In this document: one piece after another, positions 25,977 to 34,101 of the stretch
Layout of the letters: each line of letters starts with the position of its first letter
Numbering within the stretch: position 1 is the stretch's first letter
Assembly (NCBI RefSeq): GCF_001761465.1
Contig: NZ_CP017479.1
Coordinates: 1,860,001-1,924,000, forward strand
Direction of reading: 5' to 3'
Length of the DNA: 64,000 nucleotides
Origin: Flavobacterium gilvum
Lineage (GTDB): Bacteria; Bacteroidota; Bacteroidia; Flavobacteriales; Flavobacteriaceae
Program-made: the position numbers and the translations under genes
Notes under the pieces: generated by a model
Databases searched by the model: none
Told to the model about the DNA's origin: nothing
The model's input: only the letters and a program-made list of their open reading frames with translations

Positions 25977-26708
25977 TTATGATTGAGACGAAAATTCTTT
26001 TTCGAGCTTGGCTGCTTTTGGAAATAAAATATTGTTTTCCAAATGAATGTGTTTGTGCAAATCCTCATCAAATTCCTGAAGCATTGCAAATGTTACTTTA
26101 TAGGTGTTGCAGGCATCGGCCGGCGGTGTGTAATTGTTACTTAAAGTGGCTATTTTTCTAAAACGCTCTCCCTCAGCATCGTGTTCATGCATCATCATGG
26201 CAATTGGGTTTTCCACGGTTCCAAAATGAGGCTGTTCAATTAATTCGTCCTTAATAGTGGCGTTAACCATTTTTTTGACAAAAGGAAACAAAATCAATTC
26301 CTCTTTCTTCATGTGTTGTGCCAATTCTCCTGCACAACCCTTAAAGAGTTCGTTTATTTCTATCAACTCCGGATGATTGGCTCCGTGCACTCTGCTTAAT
26401 TTGTCCAAAAACTGAAGCAGCGTTGGTGTTTTGTCTGCCACATATCGGTGATGTGTTTTCTCTATATAATCTGCCAATAAATCAATCGGCCAGGAATTAA
26501 AATCAATTCCAGAATCACTTTTTGTCGATAAAACAGTTTCAATTTCCTGTAATAATTCACTCGGTGAAATGGTCTTTTTTTCGCAAACTTCCTCTAATGT
26601 TCTGTTTCCTTTGCAGCAAAAATCAATTCCGTATTTTGAAAATAATGCTGCTGTTCTAAAATCTTTTGCTACGTATTCACCTATTGTGATTTTTTCTAAA
26701 GTTTCCAT
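25977..26708 (-). CDS. ric: Iron-sulfur cluster repair di-iron protein Ric (ScdA/YtfE)
   Basis: 243 aa. The N-terminal ScdA domain has GIDFCCKGNRTLEEVC. The hemerythrin-like part follows with spaced His/Glu ligands (EKTHHRYV, HMKKEELILFPF, MMHEHDAEGERF, HKHIHLENNILFP). It repairs Fe-S clusters damaged by NO or oxidants. A 20-bp Rrf2-type palindrome overlaps its promoter. It heads the operon with nrdD and nrdG. Confidence 0.93.
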   Translation of the reverse strand: METLEKITIGEYVAKDFRTAALFSKYGIDFCCKGNRTLEEVCEKKTISPSELLQEIETVLSTKSDSGIDFNSWPIDLLADYIEKTHHRYVADKTPTLLQFLDKLSRVHGANHPELIEINELFKGCAGELAQHMKKEELILFPFVKKMVNATIKDELIEQPHFGTVENPIAMMMHEHDAEGERFRKIATLSNNYTPPADACNTYKVTFAMLQEFDEDLHKHIHLENNILFPKAAKLEKEFSSQS

Positions 26709-26740
26709 ACTGTTGTTTTTTATAATTAAAATTTAGAACA

Positions 26741-26782
26741 CAAAAATAGGTACTATTTTAATAAAAGACAAACTTATCCTTA
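26741..26782 (-). promoter_or_regulatory. ric promoter with overlapping Rrf2-type operator
   Basis: On the minus strand TATTTTTG (26741-26748) is the -7 element and TTG (26769-26771) the -33 element. The palindrome AAAAGACAAACTTATCCTTA (26763-26782, plus strand) covers the -33 region, so a bound protein would block RNA polymerase. Confidence 0.65.
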
Positions 26783-26896
26783 ATTAAATATATTATTTTT
26801 TTGTTAATGTAAATACTTGAATAAGAAAAGGATGAAAAACTGGGGGTTCGTTTTTTTTGCCTTTGTAATTTTACGACTAATTGAAAACTAGGAACA

Positions 26897-26923
26897 TGAT
26901 TTTTGTCATATTTTGAATATGAC
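26897..26923. promoter_or_regulatory. FNR-like box merged with a perfect 19-bp palindrome in the ric-norC spacer
   Basis: TGATTTTTGTCA (26897-26908) fits TGA-N6-TCA, and GTCATATTTTGAATATGAC (26905-26923) is a perfect palindrome overlapping it. It is about 170 bp from either promoter, so its target is unclear. Also in this 431-bp spacer is a 16-bp palindrome CAACATTCTGATGTTG (26927-26942 region). Confidence 0.4.
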
Positions 26924-27041
26924 TTAACAACATTCTGATGTTGAAAACTTATCTTTTTGATAATTTTAAAATATGTTTTTTATATCGTATGGGGAATAGG
27001 AGTGAAAAAAATATTTTAAAATAAATGACCTATATTATAAT

Positions 27042-27097
27042 AAAAGACAAAAATATCTTTTATATTTGCGTTTAAATAAAAGATAAATTTGTCTTTT
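27042..27097 (+). promoter_or_regulatory. norC promoter flanked by two Rrf2-type operators
   Basis: Operator 1 is AAAAGACAAAAATATCTTTT (27042-27061). The -7 element TATATTTG follows directly (27061-27068). Operator 2 is AAAAGATAAATTTGTCTTTT (27078-27097). Both are the AAAAGA-N8-TCTTTT palindrome. They bracket the -7 element and start point. Confidence 0.72.
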
Positions 27098-27139
27098 ATT
27101 TAAAATAACAATTTTATTAACCAACAAAAACAGATTATT

Positions 27140-27574
27140 ATGCTTTCAAAATCACAAGCACGGGCATTTTTTCTGGGAGGAACATTGGTCACCTTCTTAA
27201 TCTTTATAGGATTGACTATTTATTCGTTTATGCCCAGAAATGATCAAACAAATTACAAGGCCATAGACAAACAAGTAGTGAGAGGAAAAGAAATTTGGGA
27301 ACACAACAACTGCATGGGGTGTCATACCATTATGGGAGAAGGAGGCTATTATGCTCCCGAACTGACCAAAGTTATTGAAAGAAGAGGCGAAGGTTATGTT
27401 AAGGCAGTATTGATGTCACCAGTACCATGGTCACCAAACGGACGAAAAATGGTTGCCTATAATATGAGTGAAAAAGACGCCGAAGCAGTTGTGGCTTACT
27501 TTAAATGGATCGGAAAGATTGATTTGAATGGCTTTGACCGTATCGTTTCTCCTTTAGCAAAAGAAAATAATTAA
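27140..27574 (+). CDS. norC: Nitric oxide reductase cytochrome c subunit
   Basis: 144 aa. One N-terminal transmembrane helix (about 11-30) anchors a periplasmic cytochrome c domain with the heme site C58-M-G-C61-H62. The surroundings EIWEHNNCMGCHTIMGEGGYYAPELT are typical of NorC. It passes electrons from periplasmic donors to NorB. It is the first gene of norCBQD and begins 43 nt after the second operator. Confidence 0.93.
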   Translation: MLSKSQARAFFLGGTLVTFLIFIGLTIYSFMPRNDQTNYKAIDKQVVRGKEIWEHNNCMGCHTIMGEGGYYAPELTKVIERRGEGYVKAVLMSPVPWSPNGRKMVAYNMSEKDAEAVVAYFKWIGKIDLNGFDRIVSPLAKENN

Positions 27575-27585
27575 ATTATACAAAT

Positions 27586-28917
27586 ATGAAATATAAATCA
27601 CAAAAAGTAGCCTATTGGTTTTTTGCACTCTGCATGCTATTGTTCTCATTGCAAATTGTCTATGGATTTATAATGGGCTTTGACCGAATAGGAATTCAAG
27701 GGTTGCACGATATTATTCCATTTAATGTAGCAAGAGCTGTTCATACCAACTTATTGGTAGTTTGGTTGTTGACCGGTTTTATGGGAGCCGCTTATTACAT
27801 CATCCCTGAGGAAGCGCAACGCGAATTAATAAGTGTGAAATGGGCTTACATACAGTTAATTTCTCTTGCGGTCGTAGGAGTAGTAGCCATTGTTGGATTC
27901 CACTTAAACCATTGGGAAGGAAGAAAGTTTCTTGAGATTCCGAGAGAATTGGATTTCTTGGTTGTTGTCAATGTTTTATTGTTTTTGGGTTTGATTCTTG
28001 GAACGCTTTTCAAAGGAAAACGTCAAACTACAACTGCATTGGTGTTATCAATGGGATTGCTGTTTGCGGCCTTATTGTACTTGCCGGGAATGATTTGGTT
28101 TGACAGTCAGGTAATGGATTCATTCTTCCGTTGGTGGGTAGTTCACCTTTGGGTCGAAGGTGTTTGGGAATTAATTATGGGAGGAATCCTTTCGTATTTA
28201 TTAATCAAATTAACCGGTGTCGACAGAGAAGTAATCGAAAAATGGCTGTATGTGATCGTAGGATTGACATTCCTTTCGGGAGTTTTGGGAACAGGACACC
28301 ATTATTATTATATAGGAGTAAACAAAATTTGGTTGATAGTTGGTGGAATTTTCTCGGCATTGGAACCTTTGGCTTTCCTAGCGATGGCATTATTTGCTGT
28401 AAATATGTACCGAAAAGGCGAAAAAAGTCATCCAAATAAAATTGCTCTTTTCTGGACAATCGGTTCATCTATCGTTTCATTTATTGGAGCGGGATTGCTG
28501 GGATTTGCGCACACTTTGCCACAAACCAATCTTTACACACACGGAACTTTGGTTACAGCCATGCACGGACACTACGCTTTTTGGGGTGCTTATGCAATGA
28601 TTGTTTTGGCAATAATTAGTTATGCGTTGCCAAATGTAACGGGACGTAAAAGATATCAAAGTGCAACCGGAATGGCGGCTTTTTGGTTGTCCAATATCGG
28701 TATGTTGGGAATGACCGTTGCTTTTGGAGTTGCGGGAGTTGCACAAGTATATTTGGAACGAAAAATGAAAATGGAATTCATGACCGTGCAAAACGAAATC
28801 AGTATTCACTTTGTGGTATTGTTAATTTGTGCAACAATGTTCGCCACCGGAATCTGCCTTTTTGTTTACGATTTCATAAAATACGGACGTCCAACAGACG
28901 AAGCCTTGAGAGCATAA
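27586..28917 (+). CDS. norB: Nitric oxide reductase large subunit, cNOR type
   Basis: 443 aa with 12 predicted helices. Metal ligands can be placed: H53 and H329 for the low-spin heme, H327 for heme b3, and H187, H238 and H239 with E191 for the non-heme iron (VVHLWVEGVWEL, GTGHHYYYIG, TAMHGHYAFWG). It reduces 2 NO to N2O in the inner membrane using electrons from NorC. The length and the lack of the N-terminal quinol-oxidase extension mean the cytochrome c-dependent, not the quinol-dependent, type. Confidence 0.95.
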   Translation: MKYKSQKVAYWFFALCMLLFSLQIVYGFIMGFDRIGIQGLHDIIPFNVARAVHTNLLVVWLLTGFMGAAYYIIPEEAQRELISVKWAYIQLISLAVVGVVAIVGFHLNHWEGRKFLEIPRELDFLVVVNVLLFLGLILGTLFKGKRQTTTALVLSMGLLFAALLYLPGMIWFDSQVMDSFFRWWVVHLWVEGVWELIMGGILSYLLIKLTGVDREVIEKWLYVIVGLTFLSGVLGTGHHYYYIGVNKIWLIVGGIFSALEPLAFLAMALFAVNMYRKGEKSHPNKIALFWTIGSSIVSFIGAGLLGFAHTLPQTNLYTHGTLVTAMHGHYAFWGAYAMIVLAIISYALPNVTGRKRYQSATGMAAFWLSNIGMLGMTVAFGVAGVAQVYLERKMKMEFMTVQNEISIHFVVLLICATMFATGICLFVYDFIKYGRPTDEALRA

Positions 28918-28920
28918 ATT

Positions 28921-29023
28921 TAGTTCTTAGTCCTAAGTCCTTAGTGATTAGCGAAAGTCTGAAATTTTGGTTTTTCTATTCGCAAAAGAAACTAATCACT
29001 AAGGAATGACTACTAAGGACTAC
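28921..29023. repeat. Inverted repeat after norB (CTTAGTGATTAG type)
   Basis: TCCTTAGTGATTAG and CTAATCACTAAGGA plus outer partial matches (TAGTCCTTAGTAGTC-like) make a long imperfect hairpin between norB and norQ. It may tune expression of the two halves of the operon. Confidence 0.55.
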
Positions 29024-29135
29024 AGAAATAACTCAGCCTTTTTTTAACCGGAACGTTGAAATGATTGTTTTCGAACCTCCATTTCCATAAAAACGATTGT
29101 TTTGCGTTTCGGTTTTTTTCTTAAAAACAAAAAAT

Positions 29136-29927
29136 ATGTTAGCAGATACTTTAATAAGCGCGCCCTATTACCACGCCGTAGGCAAAGAAGTAGAAGTCTT
29201 TGAACATTCCTATAAAAACAAAATCCCTTTTTTGCTCAAAGGCCCAACCGGAACTGGAAAGTCCCGTTTTGTGGAGTACATGGCGCATAAATTCGAAAGA
29301 GATCTCATAACTATCAGTTGTCATGAGGAAACTTCTTCTACCGATTTGATTGGTCGATTTATCATCAAAGGAGCCGAAACGGTTTGGCTTGATGGCCCAT
29401 TGACCACAGCTGTAAAGAATGGCTCTATAATCTATCTCGACGAAGTTGCCGAAGCCCGCCCCGATGTCATTGTTGCCATCCACTCCCTGACCGATCACAG
29501 ACGCATTTTGTATATAGACAAGTTGGGAGAAACCATTAAGGCGCATGAAAATTTTATGCTAGTCGCTTCTTTCAACCCGGGTTATCAAAGGGGATTTAAG
29601 GAATTAAAACCCTCAACACGCCAAAGATTTATCGCTGTTTCTTTTGATTATCCGGAACCAAAAATCGAAGCTGAAATTTTGGTTAATGAAACTCAGATTG
29701 ATAATGATACAGCTAAAAAGCTAGTCGCCATTGGTAACAAAATCAGGAATTTAACCGAATTGGGATTGACCGAAACGGTTTCGACACGTCTTCTCGTGGA
29801 TGCCGCCAAAATCATTCACAGCGGATTACCAAAACGATTGGCGGTTCATGTAGCGGTTGTAGAACCTTTGACAGATGACTTACAAACATTGGAAGCATTG
29901 AAAGATTTGTGCAATTTAATGATATAG
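29136..29927 (+). CDS. norQ: NorQ/CbbQ-type MoxR AAA+ ATPase
   Basis: 263 aa from ATG 29136; a TTG 13 codons earlier was rejected. Walker A is GPTGTGKSRF, Walker B IIYLDEVAEARPD, and sensor-type LVASFNPGYQRG follows. With NorD it activates the NorCB complex, probably by inserting the non-heme iron. It is followed by norD. Confidence 0.92.
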   Translation: MLADTLISAPYYHAVGKEVEVFEHSYKNKIPFLLKGPTGTGKSRFVEYMAHKFERDLITISCHEETSSTDLIGRFIIKGAETVWLDGPLTTAVKNGSIIYLDEVAEARPDVIVAIHSLTDHRRILYIDKLGETIKAHENFMLVASFNPGYQRGFKELKPSTRQRFIAVSFDYPEPKIEAEILVNETQIDNDTAKKLVAIGNKIRNLTELGLTETVSTRLLVDAAKIIHSGLPKRLAVHVAVVEPLTDDLQTLEALKDLCNLMI

Positions 29928-30000
29928 AAATGTTTATTGTTTGTTGTTCATAGTTTATGGAAACAACAAACCATTAACTAATAACCATAAACTTTTTTTG

Positions 30001-31776
30001 ATGGGTTTCGAGATAGATGAATATTTAGTTGGGAAGTTTTTCAAGCATTTGAAAAAAAGAAAAAAAATAAGTCCCGAAATAGAAGCCAGAACGGTTGCGC
30101 TTGCTGACATCAAATCGCGTCTGACTATTATGGCACGTGCTTTGACAGGGAACGCCATCGAAATATTTCCCGCTGAAAGGGAAGGAGGGTATAAAAACAA
30201 TAATTTTTTCCTTCCGATTTCCTTTGCCGAATTCCCAACATTGGAGGAGAATCTTATTTTCTATCATTTTAGAATTCTGTATTTAAGCGTACAACAACGT
30301 CTGAATTTTAATTGGACTGTTGATGAGGTTGAACCTGATTTGGTGGTTTCGCAACAAAAAGCTTTGGAAACTTCGGAAGAAATTCTCTCGGTTTTATTTC
30401 AGGAATTTTCTATTAGTGAAGAGTTTTTGGCGAATGCCAAAAAACATTTTATTCAAAAAAAAGAATCTAAACAAGAACCCGATTTTTCGTGGCTTTTTGG
30501 AAAATGGATGAAAAATGAAGTGGAAATCGATAGCGAGAATGTGTTGCAAAACTTCTCGGATAAAACTAAAAAACCAAACGATATTCAGCCATTAACAACG
30601 CTTAAAGCAAAAGCCGTTGAGGAAGTTATAACCGTGGAAGTTGACAAAAAACAACAGGAAGATTATGTAATGTTGCACAATTTTGAAAAAGTGGAAACAG
30701 CACAGGAGTTTAACGGTAATTGGCGTGATTTTGACGGGTCGGATGAACTAGAAGATCATCAGGATGCATTGGATGAACTGAATATGAAATTTACTGTTCG
30801 TGTTGACGACACGGCACATTCGGTTTATCAGGCCGATTTTATGGAAAACACCACGATTTCTGAAAGTGCTGCTGTGGATGAAAAAGGGTTTCATCATAGT
30901 TACGATGAATGGGATTTTACCAAAAACAGCTATAAAGAAAATTTTTGTAAAGTATATCCAAAATTGCAACTAAAAACGGATAGCGATTATTATAGAAAAA
31001 CGCTTGTAAAGAATGCATCAACTTTGATGGGATTGCGTAAAATGTTGACCAACGTCAACAATAAAATGCAACAGCAAAAAAGGCAAACCCAAGGTGATGA
31101 ATTTGACATTGATGCCATAACCGATTTGTATGTCGATGTACACTCGAGAAGAACGCCATCGGATAAAATCTATATTTCAAACCGAAAAAAAGAGAAGGAT
31201 TTGTCGATTCTGATTCTGTTGGATATCAGTCTTTCAAGCGACGGTTATGCAGCCGGGAACCGTGTGATTGATGTTGAAAAAGAAGTTTCGATTTTGTTTG
31301 GTGAAATCCTAAACGAGTTCAATATCGATTTTTCGATCGATAGTTTTTACTCGAAAACCCGAAATTATTCGACTTATTTGACCATCAAAGATTTTGACGA
31401 AAACTGGAATGTTGCCAAACACAAAGTTGGTGCTGTAGAACCTAGTGGTTATACAAGAATTGGAGCTGCTTTGCGCCATGCAGGAATGTGTCTCGAGAAG
31501 CGAAGTACCAAAAACAAATGGGTCATTTTGATTTCGGATGGGAAACCCAATGATTATGATAAATACGAAGGAAAATATGGAATCAATGATGTAAAACAAG
31601 CGCTTCGCGAACTCAATTCGAAAAACATCAATTCCTATGCATTGGCAATCGAAGCCGAAGCTAAATATTATCTGCCACAAATGTTTGGGCAAAACCACTA
31701 TCAGATTTTAACAACTCCCGTTGAGTTGTTGCAATCTTTAGTTAAATTATATGAAAAGATAAAACATCAAAAATAA
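30001..31776 (+). CDS. norD: NorD-type von Willebrand factor A protein
   Basis: 591 aa from ATG 30001; an upstream TTG at 29941 lies in a palindromic spacer and was not used. The C-terminal 200 residues form a VWA domain with the MIDAS motif DISLSSDGY, then a metal-site Thr (SGYTRIG) and a late LISDGKPNDYDKYEG. NorD partners NorQ in maturing nitric oxide reductase. The long middle part is acidic and poorly conserved. Confidence 0.88.
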   Translation: MGFEIDEYLVGKFFKHLKKRKKISPEIEARTVALADIKSRLTIMARALTGNAIEIFPAEREGGYKNNNFFLPISFAEFPTLEENLIFYHFRILYLSVQQRLNFNWTVDEVEPDLVVSQQKALETSEEILSVLFQEFSISEEFLANAKKHFIQKKESKQEPDFSWLFGKWMKNEVEIDSENVLQNFSDKTKKPNDIQPLTTLKAKAVEEVITVEVDKKQQEDYVMLHNFEKVETAQEFNGNWRDFDGSDELEDHQDALDELNMKFTVRVDDTAHSVYQADFMENTTISESAAVDEKGFHHSYDEWDFTKNSYKENFCKVYPKLQLKTDSDYYRKTLVKNASTLMGLRKMLTNVNNKMQQQKRQTQGDEFDIDAITDLYVDVHSRRTPSDKIYISNRKKEKDLSILILLDISLSSDGYAAGNRVIDVEKEVSILFGEILNEFNIDFSIDSFYSKTRNYSTYLTIKDFDENWNVAKHKVGAVEPSGYTRIGAALRHAGMCLEKRSTKNKWVILISDGKPNDYDKYEGKYGINDVKQALRELNSKNINSYALAIEAEAKYYLPQMFGQNHYQILTTPVELLQSLVKLYEKIKHQK

Positions 31777-31797
31777 TACAATAGCCATTTTTTTTGA

Positions 31798-31884
31798 ACC
31801 ATTAAGGAATTAAGTTTCATTAAGATAAAAATTGGGGATTCAAAAAAGTAATCAAAACTTAATTTTTCTTAATCTCTTAATGGT
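31798..31884. repeat. Palindrome (ACCATTAAGGAATTAAG)
   Basis: ACCATTAAGGAATTAAG and CTTAATCTCTTAATGGT are inverted arms. Similar to the palindrome at 10990-11048. Located between norD and the hemerythrin-PAS gene. Confidence 0.6.
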
Positions 31885-31932
31885 GAAAAATTTTTAGAAA
31901 AAGTAAATGGTTCAAAATAAAATTTAATTAAA

Positions 31933-32898
31933 ATGACAGAAACAGTTCAAGATGTAGTATTGCCAGAAGGTCATCCCGTTTGGATTTACTTTCAGGAAAA
32001 AGAATTAATAGAGTCTCTTTTGAAAGAGCTAAAAAGCGTTAATCCATTGATTGATTTGCCAAAATACACCAATATATTCAACCAGCTACTTACAATTGAG
32101 AAACGATTTGCCCGAAAAGAAAATCAGCTTTTTCCTTTTTTGGAGAAAAAAGGCTGGACAGGACCTTCACAGGGAATGTGGTCGTTTCATGATAATTTGA
32201 GAGAGCAATTCCGTTTGATTCAGTATTACCTAAAAATGAATAATTCTGAAAAAATTGAAACAAACACCACTTTCTTGGTGGACGGAATTTATAGATTGAT
32301 GGGAGTAGAAGAAAGTGTTTTGTTTCCAAATGCATTGAGCCTTCTTACTCAAAGCGATTGGATTGAGATGCGAAAAGGCGAAGAAGAAATTGGTTGGATG
32401 TTGTCAGAAATGCCACCGCCTTTTCCGGCAGCGGAATATATCCATCCAAGTGAAGACTTCACGGTAAGAGAATTGCCTTTTACATTAGAAAATAAATCAC
32501 ATTTTGATGAAGGATACATGACAGTAGAACAGGTGAATCTGCTTTTCAGAACCATGCCGGTGGATTTGACTTATGTTGACGAAAACGACAGGGTGATTTT
32601 CTACAACAGAGGCGAAGAGCGCGTGTTTCCTAGAAGTGCCGGAATCATTGGCAGAGAAGTGAAGTTTTGTCATCCACCAAAAAGCGTGGGTACAGTTCTT
32701 AAAATTTTGGAAGAATTCCGAAAAGGAACTCAAAATGAATCTTCGTTTTGGATTAACTACAAAGACCGCCTTATTTATATCCGTTATTTTGCCGTAAGGG
32801 ATGCCAATAAAAATTACAAAGGCGTAATCGAAATGTCTCAGGACATTACTGATATCAAGAAAATTGAAGGCGAAAAACGATTGCTGGATTGGGAATAG
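31933..32898 (+). CDS. Hemerythrin-like domain fused to PAS domain (DUF438-like)
   Basis: 321 aa. The first 150 residues have the HHE-like helical bundle (GHPVWIYFQE, IEKRFARKENQLFPFLEKKG, WSFHDNLREQFRLI, GVEESVLFPNA). Residues from about 200 are a PAS domain (LTYVDENDRVIFYNRGEERVFPRS ... MSQDITDIKK). No output domain is visible, so it may sense O2 or NO and act through a partner. It is located after norD and before norE. Confidence 0.8.
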   Translation: MTETVQDVVLPEGHPVWIYFQEKELIESLLKELKSVNPLIDLPKYTNIFNQLLTIEKRFARKENQLFPFLEKKGWTGPSQGMWSFHDNLREQFRLIQYYLKMNNSEKIETNTTFLVDGIYRLMGVEESVLFPNALSLLTQSDWIEMRKGEEEIGWMLSEMPPPFPAAEYIHPSEDFTVRELPFTLENKSHFDEGYMTVEQVNLLFRTMPVDLTYVDENDRVIFYNRGEERVFPRSAGIIGREVKFCHPPKSVGTVLKILEEFRKGTQNESSFWINYKDRLIYIRYFAVRDANKNYKGVIEMSQDITDIKKIEGEKRLLDWE

Positions 32899-32944
32899 AA
32901 AGATTTCTGATTTTAGATTAACGATTTTTGATTTTTTGCACAAT

Positions 32945-33050
32945 CTTGTCATTCCGACGGAGGAGGAATCTCCGTAAGTGACTCCGCGATCAAAGTTCAT
33001 AATCTTTGGCGATCTAGGACTTGAGATTCTTCCTCCGTCGGAATGACAAG
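32945..33050. repeat. Repeat family C, well-preserved copy
   Basis: CTTGTCATTCCGACGGAGGA and TCCTCCGTCGGAATGACAAG are perfect 20-nt inverted ends of a 106-bp element in the spacer before norE. Confidence 0.85.
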
Positions 33051-33147
33051 TTTACGTATTGTTGAAACGCAAGAAAGTCATTAATTAATTCTAAACCCAT
33101 TGCCCAAGGTTTCAAGTTTGGGAACTGAAGAAATTGAAAAAATAATT

Positions 33148-33729
33148 ATGAATACCATAAAAATAAACTACAAAAACATCTACTATCCCCCAGGAGGAAT
33201 CCTGATGTGGATAATCATTTTCTTGGAACTCATTACTTTCGGGATGGCATTGGTAGCATTCGTATATTACGGAAACGAAAATCCAACTGTATTTCATCAG
33301 TCCAGAATGGAATTGAATACTGTTTTTGGTGCGGTAAATACTGTTTTCTTATTGACAAGCGGATTTTTTATGGCCAATGCAGTGCATTTGTTTAAGGAAA
33401 ATGTAGTTCAAAAATCATCAGTATATTTTAAGTTGGCTATGTTGGGAGGATTTCTATTCCTGGCACTTAAGAGCGTCGAATATTATCATAAAATTGAAAT
33501 CGGTATTTCATTGGACACCAATATGTTTTACACCTTTTATTGGTTGTTGACGGGATTTCATGTTATACATGTGATTATCGGTTTGGTCATTTTGGGTTGG
33601 ACAAATTATGGAATGATGAAAAAAGATTCCGATTCAACATTGGAAGACATTGAAGCCAGCGCTGCATTTTGGCATATGTGCGATTTGATTTGGCTCCTTT
33701 TATTTCCGGTACTTTATTTATTTTTTTAA
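33148..33729 (+). CDS. norE: NorE-like cytochrome oxidase subunit III family protein
   Basis: 193 aa from ATG 33148; an upstream TTG at 33100 is not convincing. Five transmembrane helices, with the subunit III pattern GFHVIHVIIGLVILG and ASAAFWHMCDLIWLLLFPVLY. NorE proteins accompany nitric oxide reductase and affect its activity without being required for it. It is 2 nt before the norF-like gene. Confidence 0.85.
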   Translation: MNTIKINYKNIYYPPGGILMWIIIFLELITFGMALVAFVYYGNENPTVFHQSRMELNTVFGAVNTVFLLTSGFFMANAVHLFKENVVQKSSVYFKLAMLGGFLFLALKSVEYYHKIEIGISLDTNMFYTFYWLLTGFHVIHVIIGLVILGWTNYGMMKKDSDSTLEDIEASAAFWHMCDLIWLLLFPVLYLFF

Positions 33730-33731
33730 AA

Positions 33732-33974
33732 ATGAAAAAAACATTAATTTTAATATTCGTTTTGTTGATTGCATTAACTGTTGCAACGGCTTGTATTTCT
33801 GGATTTTCTACTGTTTCTGGAGTTGTTGGTATCATGATAATGATTTTCGCCGCACTTAAATTCTTGTTGGTGGCTTTTCAATTTATGGAATTAAAAAAGG
33901 CACATGGATTTTGGAAAATAAGTTTACTACTGACTTTAGGGATACTTATTGTTTTGATTATTGTGATAAAGTAG
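33732..33974 (+). CDS. norF: Small membrane protein, cytochrome oxidase subunit IV / NorF-like
   Basis: 80 aa from ATG 33732, just 2 nt after norE. Three hydrophobic segments with FQFMELKKAHGFWK between the second and third, which is the conserved motif of prokaryotic subunit IV proteins. It likely partners NorE. Confidence 0.75.
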   Translation: MKKTLILIFVLLIALTVATACISGFSTVSGVVGIMIMIFAALKFLLVAFQFMELKKAHGFWKISLLLTLGILIVLIIVIK

Positions 33975-34001
33975 AAAATCTTAAACAAAAGTCCAGAAAT
34001 A

Positions 34002-34013
34002 TGATATTTGTCA
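34002..34013. promoter_or_regulatory. FNR/CRP-like box upstream of nirK
   Basis: TGATATTTGTCA (TGA-N6-TCA), 53 bp centre-to-centre before the Rrf2-type palindrome. A TATTTTTA element at 34037-34044 is a plausible -7 box, placing this site near -42. Confidence 0.5.
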
Positions 34014-34050
34014 TAATTTTTTAGTAAGGCTTATTTTATTTTTACGTTAT

Positions 34051-34070
34051 AAAAGACATTCGTATCCTTA
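34051..34070. promoter_or_regulatory. Rrf2-type operator at nirK
   Basis: AAAAGACATTCGTATCCTTA has the same half-sites and spacing as the ric operator. It lies at or just after the expected start point. Confidence 0.62.
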
Positions 34071-34101
34071 ATAAGATAACTATCTAAACTCAATAAATAA
34101 A

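Noticed and set aside
29941..30000. TTG start extending norD by 20 codons
   Set aside because: The extension encodes part of a palindromic spacer (GTTTGTTGTT ... AACAACAAAC), not protein.
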